A stretch of 64,000 nucleotides of DNA from Rhodobacter ferrooxidans (GTDB taxonomy: Bacteria; Pseudomonadota; Alphaproteobacteria; Rhodobacterales; Rhodobacteraceae): NCBI RefSeq assembly GCF_000176015.1, contig NZ_ACYY01000016.1, positions 1 to 64,000 of the forward strand, read 5' to 3'. Position numbers and translations under genes: made by a program. The notes beneath the pieces are model-generated. The model was not told the DNA's origin, searched no databases, and worked only from the letters and a program-made list of their open reading frames with translations. Shown piece after piece: positions 53,806-63,933 of this stretch (within the stretch, counting starts at the first letter, position 1; each line of letters opens with the position of its first letter).

Positions 53806-54306
53806 TCAGGCCGAGCGGGTCAGCCTGGCTTCCAGCACATCGAACGGCACCCCCGGTTGATCCTTGGCGCAGCGGATCACCAGCGACGTCTTGACCGAGG
53901 CCACATTGGCCGCCGAGGTCAGGCCTTCGGTCAGGAAATTCTGAAAGGTCGAAAGATCCGGTGCCACGCATTTCAGGATGAAGTCGATCTCGCCGTTCAG
54001 CATGTGGCACTCGCGCACCAAGGGCCAGTCGCGGCAGCGCTGTTCAAAGGCCGAAAGGTCCACCTCGGCCTGGCTTTGCAGCCGCACCATGGCAAAGACC
54101 TGCACCTCGAATCCCAATTCGCGGGCGTCGATATCGGCGTGATAGCCGGTGATGAAGCCCGACTCTTCCAGCGTGCGGACCCGGCGCAGACAGGGTGGTG
54201 CCGAGATGCCCACCCGCTTGGCCAGCTCGACATTGGTCATGCGGCCATCGGCCTGCAACTCGGCCAGAATGTGGCGATCAATGGGGTCGAGTTTCGATCC
54301 GGCCAT
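53806..54306 (-). CDS. Lrp/AsnC-family transcriptional regulator
   Basis: A 166-residue regulator: HTH (LDPIDRHILAELQADGRMTNVELAKRVGISAPPCLRRVRTLEESG) and an RAM/AsnC ligand domain (VFAMVRLQSQAEVDLSAFEQRCRDWPLVRECHMLNGEIDFILKC). The effector is probably an amino acid. AAGGGAG precedes the ATG. Divergent from trxB, 168 bases apart. Confidence 0.94.
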   Translation of the reverse strand: MAGSKLDPIDRHILAELQADGRMTNVELAKRVGISAPPCLRRVRTLEESGFITGYHADIDARELGFEVQVFAMVRLQSQAEVDLSAFEQRCRDWPLVRECHMLNGEIDFILKCVAPDLSTFQNFLTEGLTSAANVASVKTSLVIRCAKDQPGVPFDVLEARLTRSA

Positions 54307-54395
54307 GTCCGTCTCCCTTTATCGGCGGGACATTAGGATTATCGCCCCTCCTGCGCAATAATATTTCAACGACGCGCAAGATTTAGTCGCGGTGA

Positions 54396-55415
<1,020 letters not shown>

Positions 55416-55604
55416 GGCGGTTTTCCCAGCCGGACCAATGGCGCCGGAACAGCGGTCCACGCCGCGACTCTGATGCAGCACATCCGCCTTTTTCTGGGCC
55501 AGACCGGCGAGTTTGCTTGAATTTGGCCGCATTCCCGGGCTATGGCCGCGGGCAATAACGGGGCAGCAAGCCCCTTAGCAGTCTTGTCGAAAAGGCCAAT
55601 CCAC

Positions 55605-57311
55605 ATGCCCCTGTCGCCGCACGCTCCGATCCCGGAGCTTTATGTCTCGTATGAATCCGCCCAGAAGCTGAAAGTCGATGCCGGCACCCTGCCCTCCTGG
55701 GATCTGACGCCGCGCCAGGTCTGCGATCTGGAACTGTTGATGAACGGCGGCTTCTACCCGCTGAAGGGCTTTCTGACCGAGGCCGACACCAACAGCGTGA
55801 TCGAGACCATGCGCACCGCCGATGGCATGCTTTGGCCGATTCCGATCAACCTGGATGTGTCGGAAAAATTTGCTGAAACCATCGAACCCGGTCAGGATAT
55901 CGCCCTGCGGGATGCCGAGGGAGTGATTCTGGCGATCCTGTCGGTCACCGACAAATGGCTGCCCAACAAGGCGCGCGAGGCCGAGATGGTGTTTGGCGCC
56001 GACGATCTGGCGCACCCGGCGGTGAACTATCTGCACAACCACGCAGGCGCCGTCTATCTGGGCGGCCCGGTCACCGGCATCCAGCCGCCGGTGCATTACG
56101 ATTTCAAGGCCCGCCGCGATACGCCCAACGAACTGCGCGCCTATTTCCGCAAGGTGGGCTGGCACCGCGTCGTGGCGTTCCAGACCCGCAACCCGCTGCA
56201 CCGCGCGCATCAGGAACTGACCTTCCGCGCCGCCCGCGAGGCGCAGGCCAACCTGCTGATCCACCCCGTCGTCGGCATGACCAAGCCGGGCGATGTCGAT
56301 CATTTCACCCGCGTGCGCTGCTACGAGGCGGTGCTGGATCAATATCCGTCCTCGACCACCACCATGAGCCTCTTGAATCTGGCGATGCGCATGGCCGGCC
56401 CGCGCGAGGCGGTCTGGCACGGGCTGATCCGCCGCAACCACGGCTGCACCCATTTCATCGTCGGGCGCGACCATGCCGGGCCGGGCAAGAACTCGGCCGG
56501 TCAGGATTTCTACGGCCCCTATGACGCGCAGACCCTGTTCAAGGAACACGAGGCAGAGATCGGCGTGACCATGGTCGATTTCAAGCACATGGTCTATGTG
56601 CAGGAAAAGGCGCAGTATTATCCGGCGAACGAGGTGCCCGAGGGTGGCACCGTGCTGGATATTTCCGGCACCGAACTGCGCCGCCGCCTGCGCGAGGGGC
56701 TGGATATTCCCGAATGGTTCAGCTTTCCCGCCGTGGTGGCCGAACTGCGCCGCACCTCGCCTGCGCGGGCCAAACAGGGATTTACCGTGTTCTTCACCGG
56801 CCTGTCAGGCTCGGGCAAATCCACCATCGCCAACGCGCTGATGGTCAAATTGATGGAGATGGGCGGCCGCCCGGTGACGCTTCTGGATGGCGACGTGGTG
56901 CGCAAGCATCTGTCGTCGGAACTCGGCTTCTCCAAGGAACACCGCGACATCAACATCAAGCGCATCGGCTATGTGGCGTCCGAGATCACCAAGAACGGCG
57001 GCATCGCGATTTGCGCGCCGATTGCGCCCTACACCGCCACCCGCCGCGCCGTGCGCGAGATGATCGAGGCTTATGGTGCCTTTGTCGAAGTGCATGTGGC
57101 GACCAGCATCGAGGAATGTGAGCGCCGCGACCGCAAGGGGCTTTATAAGCTGGCTCGCGAAGGCAAGATCAAGGAATTCACTGGTATTTCAGACCCTTAC
57201 GAGGCGCCGACCAAAGCCGAACTGGTGGTGGAAACCCAGAATGCCGCGGTGGACAGCTGCGCACATCAGGTGATCCTGACGCTGGAATCGCTGGGCCTGA
57301 TCACCGCCTGA
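55605..57311 (+). CDS. Bifunctional sulfate adenylyltransferase / adenylylsulfate kinase
   Basis: A 568-residue fusion that makes APS from sulfate and ATP, then phosphorylates it to PAPS. Residues ~1-390 are the SAT domain (FQTRNPLHRAHQELTFRAA with the HxxH-like motif, VGRDHAGPGK). Residues ~395-568 are APS kinase (P-loop GLSGSGKST, DGDVVRKHLSSELGFSKEHRDINIKRIG). The ATG at 55605 is preferred with AAAAGG upstream. An identified terminator follows. Confidence 0.96.
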   Translation: MPLSPHAPIPELYVSYESAQKLKVDAGTLPSWDLTPRQVCDLELLMNGGFYPLKGFLTEADTNSVIETMRTADGMLWPIPINLDVSEKFAETIEPGQDIALRDAEGVILAILSVTDKWLPNKAREAEMVFGADDLAHPAVNYLHNHAGAVYLGGPVTGIQPPVHYDFKARRDTPNELRAYFRKVGWHRVVAFQTRNPLHRAHQELTFRAAREAQANLLIHPVVGMTKPGDVDHFTRVRCYEAVLDQYPSSTTTMSLLNLAMRMAGPREAVWHGLIRRNHGCTHFIVGRDHAGPGKNSAGQDFYGPYDAQTLFKEHEAEIGVTMVDFKHMVYVQEKAQYYPANEVPEGGTVLDISGTELRRRLREGLDIPEWFSFPAVVAELRRTSPARAKQGFTVFFTGLSGSGKSTIANALMVKLMEMGGRPVTLLDGDVVRKHLSSELGFSKEHRDINIKRIGYVASEITKNGGIAICAPIAPYTATRRAVREMIEAYGAFVEVHVATSIEECERRDRKGLYKLAREGKIKEFTGISDPYEAPTKAELVVETQNAAVDSCAHQVILTLESLGLITA

Positions 57312-57326
57312 TCGGGCGCAAACAAA

Positions 57327-57355
57327 ACCGGGCCCTGCGCGCAGCAAGGCCCGGT
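57327..57355 (+). terminator. Rho-independent terminator after sat-cysC
   Basis: ACCGGGCC and GGCCCGGT form a perfect 8-bp stem followed by CTTTTC. It lies 15 bases after the stop. Confidence 0.9.
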
Positions 57356-57375
57356 CTTTTCTGTCGGCAATCAGC

Positions 57376-57870
57376 TCAGTTGGCGCGGGTCATCCGGCGC
57401 AGCAGCCCGTCCTTCAGCACGAACTGGTGGAAAATCGCCGCCGCGGCATGCAACCCGATCACCGCCATCATCACGTTCATGGTGATGACGTGCAGATCGG
57501 CCGTGGCCTCGGTGGCACCAAACCAGGTATAGGCCCCCAGCGCCGGCACCGCGATCATCAGCCCGTAAAGCCCGACATGCACCAGGCCGGCCACCCGATC
57601 CATCAGCCGGTTGCTGCCTTCCGCCGCTTCCGGCGCGCCCTGCACCAGCCGCACCACCAGCCGCAGCAGCACCAGCGCCAGCACCGCCACCCCGATCCAG
57701 ACATGCGCCGAAGCGGTCCAGTCGGTCACCGGCTGGCCTTCCATCATGCCGTCGAAGGCATCTTCGATGCCATCGCTCAGAACATAGTTTCCCCCGATCA
57801 GCAGCGCGATCATCCAGTGCAGGAAGATCTGCGACCGGCTGTAGGCCCTGGGCTTTGCGTTTCCGTTCAT
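57376..57870 (-). CDS. Cytochrome b561-type membrane protein
   Basis: A 164-residue four-helix dihaem cytochrome b of the CybB type. Likely haem histidines lie in IFLHWMIALL, ASAHVWIGV, HVGLYGLM and VIGLHAAAAIFHQFVLKD. Such proteins move electrons across the inner membrane or quench superoxide. A paralogue lies directly upstream at 58067-58561. Confidence 0.9.
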   Translation of the reverse strand: MNGNAKPRAYSRSQIFLHWMIALLIGGNYVLSDGIEDAFDGMMEGQPVTDWTASAHVWIGVAVLALVLLRLVVRLVQGAPEAAEGSNRLMDRVAGLVHVGLYGLMIAVPALGAYTWFGATEATADLHVITMNVMMAVIGLHAAAAIFHQFVLKDGLLRRMTRAN

Positions 57871-58017
57871 GACGTCAATTCCTGCAATACAGCGATCCGT
57901 TCGCCTGCGGATCGAAATACCACCCGTTCCGCTGCACCCGCAATACGGTCAGAGGTCCAATGAATCTAAGACTTTAGTCGCCTCACGCAGATGTCACTTG
58001 CGGCCGCGCAGCGAAAA

Positions 58018-58046
58018 GCCGGACCCCGCATCGCGCAAGGTCCGGC
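58018..58046 (-). terminator. Terminator downstream of the second cytochrome b561 gene
   Basis: On the minus strand GCCGGACC ... GGTCCGGC is a perfect 8-bp stem followed by TTTTCG. It ends the transcript of 58067-58561 before the next paralogue. Confidence 0.88.
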
Positions 58047-58066
58047 CATGAGTTCGCCCGGCAGCC

Positions 58067-58561
58067 TTAGTTGCCGCGGGTGATCCGGTTCAGCATGCCG
58101 TCACGCAGCACATACTGATGGAAGATCGCCGCCGCGGCATGCACGAAGGCAATCGCCACCAGCAGATTGACCGCCAGCCCATGCGCGCCGCCCGCGATGC
58201 CGATGCCGCCGCCCCAGGCCATCATGCCCAGCAGCGGCACCAGAATTGCCAGCCCATACAGCGCGCTGTGCGCCCATTGGCCCAACTTGTCCATCAACGG
58301 CTTGTCACTGACCAGCGGCGGCGGCACGCCTTGAACCCGGCGCACCACCAGCCGGATCAGGGTCAGCACCAGCACCGCGATGCCGATCGGCGCGTGCAGC
58401 CCCGGCGCGCCCTCGGGCACCGGCGCACCCGACATCACGGCGCGGAACGCCTCTTCGATCGACTCGCTGAAAATGTAGTTCAGGCCGATCAGCAGCGCGA
58501 TTAGCCAGTGCAGCCCGATCTGCACCTTGCTGTAGGCACGGGGGGAAGGTGTTGCAGCCAT
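58067..58561 (-). CDS. Cytochrome b561-type membrane protein, second copy
   Basis: A 164-residue paralogue of 57376-57870 with the same four-helix plan and haem-binding positions (IGLHWLIALLIG, GLHAPIGIAV, HSALYGLAI, FVHAAAAIFHQYVLRDGMLNRITRGN). The ATG at 58561 begins the shared core; longer in-frame starts reach 58603. A terminator separates the two copies, so they are expressed separately. Confidence 0.9.
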   Translation of the reverse strand: MAATPSPRAYSKVQIGLHWLIALLIGLNYIFSESIEEAFRAVMSGAPVPEGAPGLHAPIGIAVLVLTLIRLVVRRVQGVPPPLVSDKPLMDKLGQWAHSALYGLAILVPLLGMMAWGGGIGIAGGAHGLAVNLLVAIAFVHAAAAIFHQYVLRDGMLNRITRGN

Positions 58562-58699
58562 GTCAAAGGTCCATTTCTCACAGGTTGTGCCATCCCCGCG
58601 CACACAAGCGTCAGGAGGCCAAACGTGATACGCAGGATGAACCGTTTTCCGCCGCGCCGCACCGCCGTAAATCAGCCAAGGCCGAAATGTCGCAGGGGC

Positions 58700-58927
58700 T
58701 TAGTGCACGTTGACCGGTGCCAGGTCGTTCTGCCGCGCCAAAGCGAAAGCCAGCTTGCGGTCGCGCACCAGCGCCAGCCGCGCGCCATCAGGGCTGTGCA
58801 GGGCGTAAAGCGTTTGCAGATTGCCCGCCTGCTCGCGGATATCCTCGGGCAGGTCGGCCACCAGAATCGGTCGCACATAGACGATGCGGTTGCCCGCCTC
58901 GGGATAAGCGTCAAACTTCGTGTTCAT
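58700..58927 (-). CDS. DUF1150 family protein
   Basis: A 75-residue protein matching DUF1150 (NRIVYVRPILVADLPEDIREQAGN, LYALHSPDGARLALVRDRKLAFALARQN). In Rhodobacterales it is typically encoded after hsp20, as here: its ATG at 58927 lies 17 bases inside the hsp20 end and GGAGG precedes it. It may act with the small heat-shock protein. Confidence 0.92.
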   Translation of the reverse strand: MNTKFDAYPEAGNRIVYVRPILVADLPEDIREQAGNLQTLYALHSPDGARLALVRDRKLAFALARQNDLAPVNVH

Positions 58928-59375
58928 TGTCGCCTCCATGCCTGATCTTGCCATTGGCCTTGCCGCTGCCGATGCGGATCACCTGCACCACCTGTTCGGG
59001 CACCTCGCGTTTCAGATCGACGTGCAACAGCCCGTGTTCCATGCTGGCCCCGGCCACCTCGACCCCCTCGGCCAGCACGAAAGACCGCTGGAACGCCCGC
59101 GCCGCGATGCCGCGATGCAGGAACACCCGCTCGGCTGCCTCGTCGGCCTGCCGCCCGCGGATCACCAACTGCCGGTCTTCCACGGTGATCGCCAGATCAT
59201 CCTCGCGGAACCCCGCCACCGCCAGCGTGATGCGATAGGCATTTTCCGCCACCGCCTCGATGTTGAACGGCGGATAGCCGTCGCCACCCGCGGCCTTCAC
59301 GCTGCGCTCGACCAGCCGTTCAAGCTGTTCAAAGCCCAGTAGCTGCGGATGCCCGCCAAAGCTCAGTTTCGTCAT
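58911..59375 (-). CDS. Hsp20 family small heat-shock protein
   Basis: A 154-residue alpha-crystallin-domain chaperone holding unfolded proteins. The core is YPPFNIEAVAENAYRITLAVAGFREDDLAITVEDRQLVIRGRQ ... RVFLHRGIAARAFQRSFVLAEGVEVAGASMEHGLLHVDLKREVPE. The C-terminal IxI motif is VIRI. A clear RpoH-type promoter lies upstream at 59438-59468. Overlaps DUF1150. Confidence 0.95.
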   Translation of the reverse strand: MTKLSFGGHPQLLGFEQLERLVERSVKAAGGDGYPPFNIEAVAENAYRITLAVAGFREDDLAITVEDRQLVIRGRQADEAAERVFLHRGIAARAFQRSFVLAEGVEVAGASMEHGLLHVDLKREVPEQVVQVIRIGSGKANGKIRHGGDNEHEV

Positions 59376-59437
59376 CAGACATGCCCTCTCACAAGCGACA
59401 CCACGTCACGGACCCCGCCTGCGGGCATCCGTTCCCC

Positions 59438-59468
59438 AGATATGGGGCGCAGCGTGGATCGGTGCAAG
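59438..59468 (-). promoter_or_regulatory. RpoH (sigma-32-type) heat-shock promoter of hsp20
   Basis: On the minus strand CTTGCA (59463-59468), a 15-base gap and CCCCATATCT (59438-59447). This fits the CTTG ... CCCCAT heat-shock consensus and lies about 63 bases upstream of hsp20. Confidence 0.78.
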
Positions 59469-59583
59469 CCCGGCCGCAGCACTTTCCCGCCGCGGAATGC
59501 TGTGCAAAAACATTCCCGTGCGGGTGAAAAAACGCTATATTTCCGGCCAATGCCTTAACGACTCATTCCCCGATCGGCGCCCG

Positions 59584-59802
59584 ATGAACGCACCCATGGA
59601 ACTCAATCACGATGAAATGCAGCGCATCCGGCTGGAAGTGCTGAAACGCCAGCATCGTGATCTGGACGAAGCCGTGCATGTGCTGGAAACCGCAGGCCGC
59701 CCCGACCCGCTGACCCTGCGGCGGCTGAAAAAGCAGAAACTGGCGCTGAAGGATCAGATCGTGAAGATCGAAGACCGGCTGATCCCCGACATCATCGCCT
59801 GA
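59584..59802 (+). CDS. YdcH family (DUF465) small coiled-coil protein
   Basis: A 72-residue helical protein: MQRIRLEVLKRQHRDLDEAVHVLE and DPLTLRRLKKQKLALKDQIVKIEDRLIP are the two helices of DUF465. Function unknown; common in alphaproteobacteria. The ATG at 59584 starts the conserved region. Divergent from hsp20. A CAAATATCC element begins right after its stop. Confidence 0.9.
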   Translation: MNAPMELNHDEMQRIRLEVLKRQHRDLDEAVHVLETAGRPDPLTLRRLKKQKLALKDQIVKIEDRLIPDIIA

Positions 59803-59803
59803 T

Positions 59804-59832
59804 TTCATCTGTTCTCAAATATCCCCGCCGGA
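59804..59832 (+). repeat. CAAATATCC-family intergenic element
   Basis: TTCATCTGTTCT then CAAATATCC and CCGCCGGAGGCTCC, starting within two bases of the YdcH stop. Followed by the purE promoter region. Confidence 0.82.
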
Positions 59833-59897
59833 GGCTCCCGCCCTTGCCCCCGAAACCACCGCGGTTATAGTGCGCGCCTCAAACCGGGGGGCGGCGC

Positions 59898-60383
59898 ATG
59901 GCTGTTGACGTGGGAATCATCATGGGCAGCCAGTCCGACTGGCCGACGCTGAAAGAAGCGGCGGCGGTGCTGGACGAGCTGGGCATTTCGTGGAAGGCCA
60001 ACATCGTCTCGGCCCATCGCACACCCGACCGGCTGTATGGCTATGGCAAGACCGCGGTCGATCGCGGGCTGAAGGTGATCATCGCGGGCGCCGGTGGGGC
60101 TGCGCATCTGCCGGGCATGATGGCGTCGAAAACCCGGCTGCCGGTGATCGGCGTGCCGGTGCAGACCAAGGCGCTTTCGGGCGTCGACAGCCTTTATTCC
60201 ATCGTGCAGATGCCCAAGGGCTATCCGGTCGCCACCATGGCCATCGGCGCTGCCGGAGCCGCCAATGCCGGCCTGATGGCCGCGGCAATTCTGGCGCTGT
60301 CCGATGCCGCACTGGCCCAACGCCTGCAAGCCTGGCGCGACGCCCTGACCGCCTCGATCCCCGACGAGCCGCAAGATGACTGA
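59898..60383 (+). CDS. purE: 5-(carboxyamino)imidazole ribonucleotide mutase
   Basis: Converts N5-CAIR to CAIR in purine synthesis. The 161-residue protein has [33 protein letters not shown] and [21 protein letters not shown]. Overlaps purK by eight bases. Confidence 0.97.
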   Translation: MAVDVGIIMGSQSDWPTLKEAAAVLDELGISWKANIVSAHRTPDRLYGYGKTAVDRGLKVIIAGAGGAAHLPGMMASKTRLPVIGVPVQTKALSGVDSLYSIVQMPKGYPVATMAIGAAGAANAGLMAAAILALSDAALAQRLQAWRDALTASIPDEPQDD

Positions 60384-61452
60384 ACCCCTGCGCCCCGGCG
60401 CCACCATCGGCATACTGGGCGGCGGCCAGTTGGGCCGGATGCTGGCGGTTGCGGCCAGCCGTCTTGGCCTGAAAACCCATATCTTCGAGCCTGCCGCCGA
60501 TTGCCCTGCCGCCGACGTGGCCCATGCCATCACCTGCGCGCCCTATTCCGACGCGGCGGCCCTGGCCGATTTCGCCGCCGCCGTCGATGTCATCACCTAT
60601 GAATTCGAGAATATCCCGACGGCGGCGCTGGATATCCTGGAGTCGCACCGCCCGATCCGCCCCAACCGCGAGGCACTGGCGATCAGCCAGGACCGGTTGG
60701 CGGAAAAGGCGTTTCTCGGCAGCCTCCGGCTGACCTGCGCCCCCCACGCACCGGTGAATGCGCTGGCCGATCTTGAAGCGGCCATTGCGAGGATCGGCTG
60801 CCCGGCGATCCTGAAGACCACCCGCATGGGCTATGACGGCAAGGGCCAGGCGCGACTGTCCAGCCCCACCGATGCCCCCGCAGCATGGGCGGCGATGCAG
60901 GGTGCGGCGTCGGTGCTGGAAGGCTTCATCGACTTCAGCCACGAGGTGTCGGTGATCGCCGCCCGCGGGCTGGATGGCGCTGTGGCCTGCTATGACCCCG
61001 GCGAGAACGTGCATCGCGCCGGCATCCTGCACAGCACCACCGTGCCCGCCCGCCTGACCCCCGGCCAGCGCAGCGACGCCATTCTCGCTGCTGCCCGCAT
61101 CCTGACGGCGCTGGATTATGTCGGCGTGATGGGGGTGGAGCTGTTCGTCACACCGCAGGGGCTGATCGTCAACGAGATCGCGCCGCGGGTGCATAATTCC
61201 GGCCACTGGACCCAGAACGGCTGTGCGGTGGACCAGTTCGAACAGCACATCCGCGCCATTGCCGGCTGGCCTTTGGGCGATGGCGGACGGCATGCCGATG
61301 TGGTGATGGAAAACCTGATCGGCGACGATGTGGACAAGGTGCCGGAACTGGCACAAGACCGCGCCACCGCGATCCATCTATACGGCAAGCGCGAGGCCCG
61401 GCCGGGGCGCAAGATGGGCCACGTCAACCGCATCTCGCGCAGCAAAGGCTGA
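60376..61452 (+). CDS. purK: N5-carboxyaminoimidazole ribonucleotide synthase
   Basis: ATP-grasp enzyme making N5-CAIR from AIR and bicarbonate. The 358-residue protein has [42 protein letters not shown] and [30 protein letters not shown]. Partner of purE. A strong terminator follows. Confidence 0.97.
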   Translation: MTEPLRPGATIGILGGGQLGRMLAVAASRLGLKTHIFEPAADCPAADVAHAITCAPYSDAAALADFAAAVDVITYEFENIPTAALDILESHRPIRPNREALAISQDRLAEKAFLGSLRLTCAPHAPVNALADLEAAIARIGCPAILKTTRMGYDGKGQARLSSPTDAPAAWAAMQGAASVLEGFIDFSHEVSVIAARGLDGAVACYDPGENVHRAGILHSTTVPARLTPGQRSDAILAAARILTALDYVGVMGVELFVTPQGLIVNEIAPRVHNSGHWTQNGCAVDQFEQHIRAIAGWPLGDGGRHADVVMENLIGDDVDKVPELAQDRATAIHLYGKREARPGRKMGHVNRISRSKG

Positions 61453-61462
61453 CAGGGGGGGG

Positions 61463-61498
61463 GCCGGGCTCGGGGCCATCGAGGCCCCTCGGCCCGGC
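61463..61498 (+). terminator. Terminator after purEK
   Basis: Nested stems GCCGGGC/GCCCGGC and GGGGCC/GGCCCC around an ATCGA loop, followed by TTT. It begins 11 bases after the purK stop. Confidence 0.8.
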
Positions 61499-61549
61499 TT
61501 TGGCACCCAGCTTTGGCGGCTGGGTATGTCAACCGAACAGAAACCGGCG

Positions 61550-62278
61550 TCAGGGCTGTTGGCCCAGCGAGATCTCCACGGCGGCGCGCATGTTCAGGTC
61601 GGGGTGAAACTTGCCATAGGCCAGAAACTCGATGGTCTGGGCGATCACCATCGGGCTGAGCATCATGTAGGTGTGGGTCACCGGCAGCACGATATGGTCG
61701 GTCATCCCCGCCAGCCGCGTGCTGGCCACCGACACCTTGCCGTCATCCGCCCCCTTCAGCAGAGCCGAAAATGCGGCGTTCATCGAGCGGTTGCCAGCGA
61801 TCACTCCCAGTTCGAAATCCGGCATCGGCAGGGCGCGGGGCAGCGCGCCGGGCTTGGTGCCAAGCTGTTCACCTGCCGGACCATTCAGCCATTCGAAAAC
61901 GGTGATCTTGCCGAAGGCATCCACCAGTTCCGAGCCGTGGTTGGGCGGCGCCAGCATCACCACCCGACCCATGTTCACCGGCTCGTGGTCCAAGAGCCAG
62001 TAGCGCACCAGAATACCGCCCATCGAGTGCGTCACGAAATCCACCCGTGCGGCGCCACATTGCGCCACCGCCGGGCCGACATGCTCGGCCGCCAGCGTGG
62101 CGACCGGCGCATCGGTGGAGGGGTAGCCCTCGTTGATCACCACATGGCCTTGCGCCTGCAAGGCGGCCTGCATCGCCAGCAGGGATTTCTCGGTTCGGGC
62201 CAAGCCGTGCAACAGCACCACGCAATCGGCCTGCACCGGCGTGGCAAGGATCAGCAGAAGGCAAAGCGCGCGCAACAT
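61550..62278 (-). CDS. Secreted alpha/beta hydrolase (lipase-like)
   Basis: A 242-residue exported hydrolase: signal peptide [15 protein letters not shown], oxyanion HG in [14 protein letters not shown], nucleophile elbow [13 protein letters not shown] (THSMG) and a C-terminal His in LPVTHTYMM. The layout resembles esterases/lipases of the PGAP1-like group. The ATG at 62278 starts the signal peptide. Longer in-frame starts lie at 62299 and beyond. Substrate unknown. Confidence 0.88.
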   Translation of the reverse strand: MLRALCLLLILATPVQADCVVLLHGLARTEKSLLAMQAALQAQGHVVINEGYPSTDAPVATLAAEHVGPAVAQCGAARVDFVTHSMGGILVRYWLLDHEPVNMGRVVMLAPPNHGSELVDAFGKITVFEWLNGPAGEQLGTKPGALPRALPMPDFELGVIAGNRSMNAAFSALLKGADDGKVSVASTRLAGMTDHIVLPVTHTYMMLSPMVIAQTIEFLAYGKFHPDLNMRAAVEISLGQQP

Positions 62279-62354
62279 GGCGCCAACATAGGCTGGCATG
62301 CGCGGCATTGCGAGGGGCATGGACAAATCGCCGCCCGCGCCGCAGGTTTGCCGG

Positions 62355-62801
62355 ATGAACCGCCCCGGACTTCGCCTTGCCGCCCGCGCGCTGATCCTGC
62401 AGCAGGACCGGCTGCTTGTGGTCAACGCCTGGCCCGGCGGTGACTGCGATCTGTGGTGCGCGCCGGGGGGTGGGGTGCAGGTCGGCACTTCGCTGCCCGA
62501 CAATCTGATCCGCGAAGTGTTCGAGGAAACCGGGCTGACGGTGGCGGTTGGGGCGCCTGCGCTGGTCAACGAGTTTCACGACCCCGACAGCGGCTTTCAT
62601 CAGGTCGAGGTGTTCTTTCGCTGCACTATTACCGGCGGCACGCTGTCCGACGACTGGCGCGACCCCGAGGGCATCGTCGCCCGCCGCCGTTTCGTATCCC
62701 GCTCTGAACTGGCGGGGCTGCGACACAAGCCCGACAGTCTGGCAGCCGCCGCCTGGGGGGCGGGGATGCTGTATGACCCGCTGGAAAGGCTGGTCCGATG
62801 A
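62355..62801 (+). CDS. NUDIX hydrolase
   Basis: A 148-residue Nudix protein. The box is [24 protein letters not shown]: the catalytic REVFEE core is intact, but the GX5E glutamate is replaced by threonine. Substrate unknown, likely a nucleoside diphosphate derivative. The stop overlaps the next gene by four bases. Confidence 0.9.
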   Translation: MNRPGLRLAARALILQQDRLLVVNAWPGGDCDLWCAPGGGVQVGTSLPDNLIREVFEETGLTVAVGAPALVNEFHDPDSGFHQVEVFFRCTITGGTLSDDWRDPEGIVARRRFVSRSELAGLRHKPDSLAAAAWGAGMLYDPLERLVR

Positions 62802-63301
62802 GCCGCGCCTTCGTCAAGGAAGGCGATGGCGGGCTGGAGCCGCTGCCCGACCTGCCGATCAGCCCGCATCCGAACTATGTGACCCCGCGCGGGCTGGCGC
62901 TGCTGCAAACCCGGTTGGCCGAGGCGCAGGCGCGGCTGGCGGCCCTGCGCGCCCGGCCCGAACGGCTGGACAAGCTGCCCGAGGCCGCCGCCGAACGCGA
63001 TATCCGCTATCTAGAGGCGCGGCTGCGCTCGGCCATTCCGGTCGATCCCTCCAGCCAGCCCGCGGGCGAGGTGGCCTTTGGCGCGCGGGTCGAGGTGGCG
63101 CTGGCTGATGGCAGCCGCCAAGTCTGGCAGATCACCGGCGAGGACGAGGCGGATGCCACGCAAAACCGCATCGCGCCGCAATCGCCGCTGGCGCGCGCCC
63201 TGCTGGGGGCCGAGGTCGGCGATCTGGTGATCTGGCGCAAGCCCTCGGGGCCGGTGGAACTGGAGGTGCTGGCGATTGCCTATGCTGATCCGCAGGCTTG
63301 A
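62798..63301 (+). CDS. GreA/GreB-family elongation factor
   Basis: A 167-residue transcript-cleavage-factor-like protein. Residues ~25-80 form a coiled-coil hairpin (YVTPRGLALLQTRLAEAQARLAALRA ... AAAERDIRYLEARLRSA) and residues ~90-160 the FKBP-like domain (FGARVEVALADGSRQVWQITGEDEADATQNRIAPQSPLARALLGAEVGD). It may rescue backtracked RNA polymerase. It is shorter and more divergent than standard GreA, so a housekeeping GreA probably exists elsewhere. Overlaps Nudix and the GNAT gene. Confidence 0.9.
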   Translation: MSRAFVKEGDGGLEPLPDLPISPHPNYVTPRGLALLQTRLAEAQARLAALRARPERLDKLPEAAAERDIRYLEARLRSAIPVDPSSQPAGEVAFGARVEVALADGSRQVWQITGEDEADATQNRIAPQSPLARALLGAEVGDLVIWRKPSGPVELEVLAIAYADPQA

Positions 63302-63773
63302 CCCAAAGGCCGACCGCAGCGCCGTCGAGACCCTGTTCGCGGCGGCGACTGACTATTACCTGATGGCCGAAGGCAAACCGCCGGGGCCGGAGGTGACGGA
63401 GGATTTCTTCACCGCCTGCCCGCCCGGCTGCGACCCCGCGGCATCGCACCGGCTTGGGGTATTCGACGGCGATATGCTTGCCGGCGTGGCGGAACTGTCC
63501 TTCGGCTTTCCGGCGCCCGGCGATGCCTATCTGGGGCTGATGATCCTTGCCCCCGCCGCCCGCGGTCACGGTTTCGGCGCCGCCCTGCTGCATCACATCG
63601 AGGCGCTGGCCCGCGCGGCAGGGGCAACACACCTGTTCCTTGGCGTGCTGGAAAAGAACCGCAAAGGCCGCGCTTTCTGGCAGCGCAAGGGCTTTGCCGC
63701 CACCGGTTTCAGCCGGGTGGATGATGCCCACGGGCTGGCCAATGTGCTGCACCGGCTGGTCAAGCCTCTGTAA
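63282..63773 (+). CDS. GNAT family N-acetyltransferase
   Basis: A 163-residue acetyltransferase. Acetyl-CoA motif A is LMILAPAARGHGFGAALLHHIE, followed by LFLGVLEKNRKGRAFWQRKGF. Substrate unknown. The ATG at 63282 overlaps the Gre-like gene by 20 bases; GGAGGT lies 14 bases upstream. Third gene of the Nudix-Gre-GNAT set. Confidence 0.9.
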   Translation: MLIRRLDPKADRSAVETLFAAATDYYLMAEGKPPGPEVTEDFFTACPPGCDPAASHRLGVFDGDMLAGVAELSFGFPAPGDAYLGLMILAPAARGHGFGAALLHHIEALARAAGATHLFLGVLEKNRKGRAFWQRKGFAATGFSRVDDAHGLANVLHRLVKPL

Positions 63774-63786
63774 ACACGTCTTTCCA

Positions 63787-63869
63787 TTCACCTTTGCTCA
63801 AATATCCCCGCCGGAGGCTCCTGCGGTCGGGCCAGGAGCCTCCGGCGGGGATATTTGGACAAAGGTGAA
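63787..63869. repeat. Inverted pair of CAAATATCC-family elements
   Basis: Two 37-base copies in opposite orientation around a 9-base loop. Each reads TTCACCTTTG, two variable bases, CAAATATCC and CCGCCGGAGGCTCCTG; 35 of 37 positions pair. It lies between the convergent GNAT gene and groEL and could fold into a very long hairpin. Confidence 0.9.
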
Positions 63870-63883
63870 AGCCGCAAAATGAA

Positions 63884-63909
63884 AAAGGGCGCACCGCAGC
63901 ACGCCCTTT
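63884..63909 (-). terminator. Rho-independent terminator of groEL
   Basis: On the minus strand AAAGGGCG ... CGCCCTTT forms an 8-bp stem with a 10-base loop followed by T residues. It lies 24 bases after the groEL stop. Confidence 0.85.
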
Positions 63910-63933
63910 CCCGATAATCGCCGGATCGGCAGA

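Noticed and set aside
63787..63869. CRISPR-like repeats
   Set aside because: There are only two copies, in inverted orientation, with a 9-base spacer and no cas genes. It is a hairpin element.
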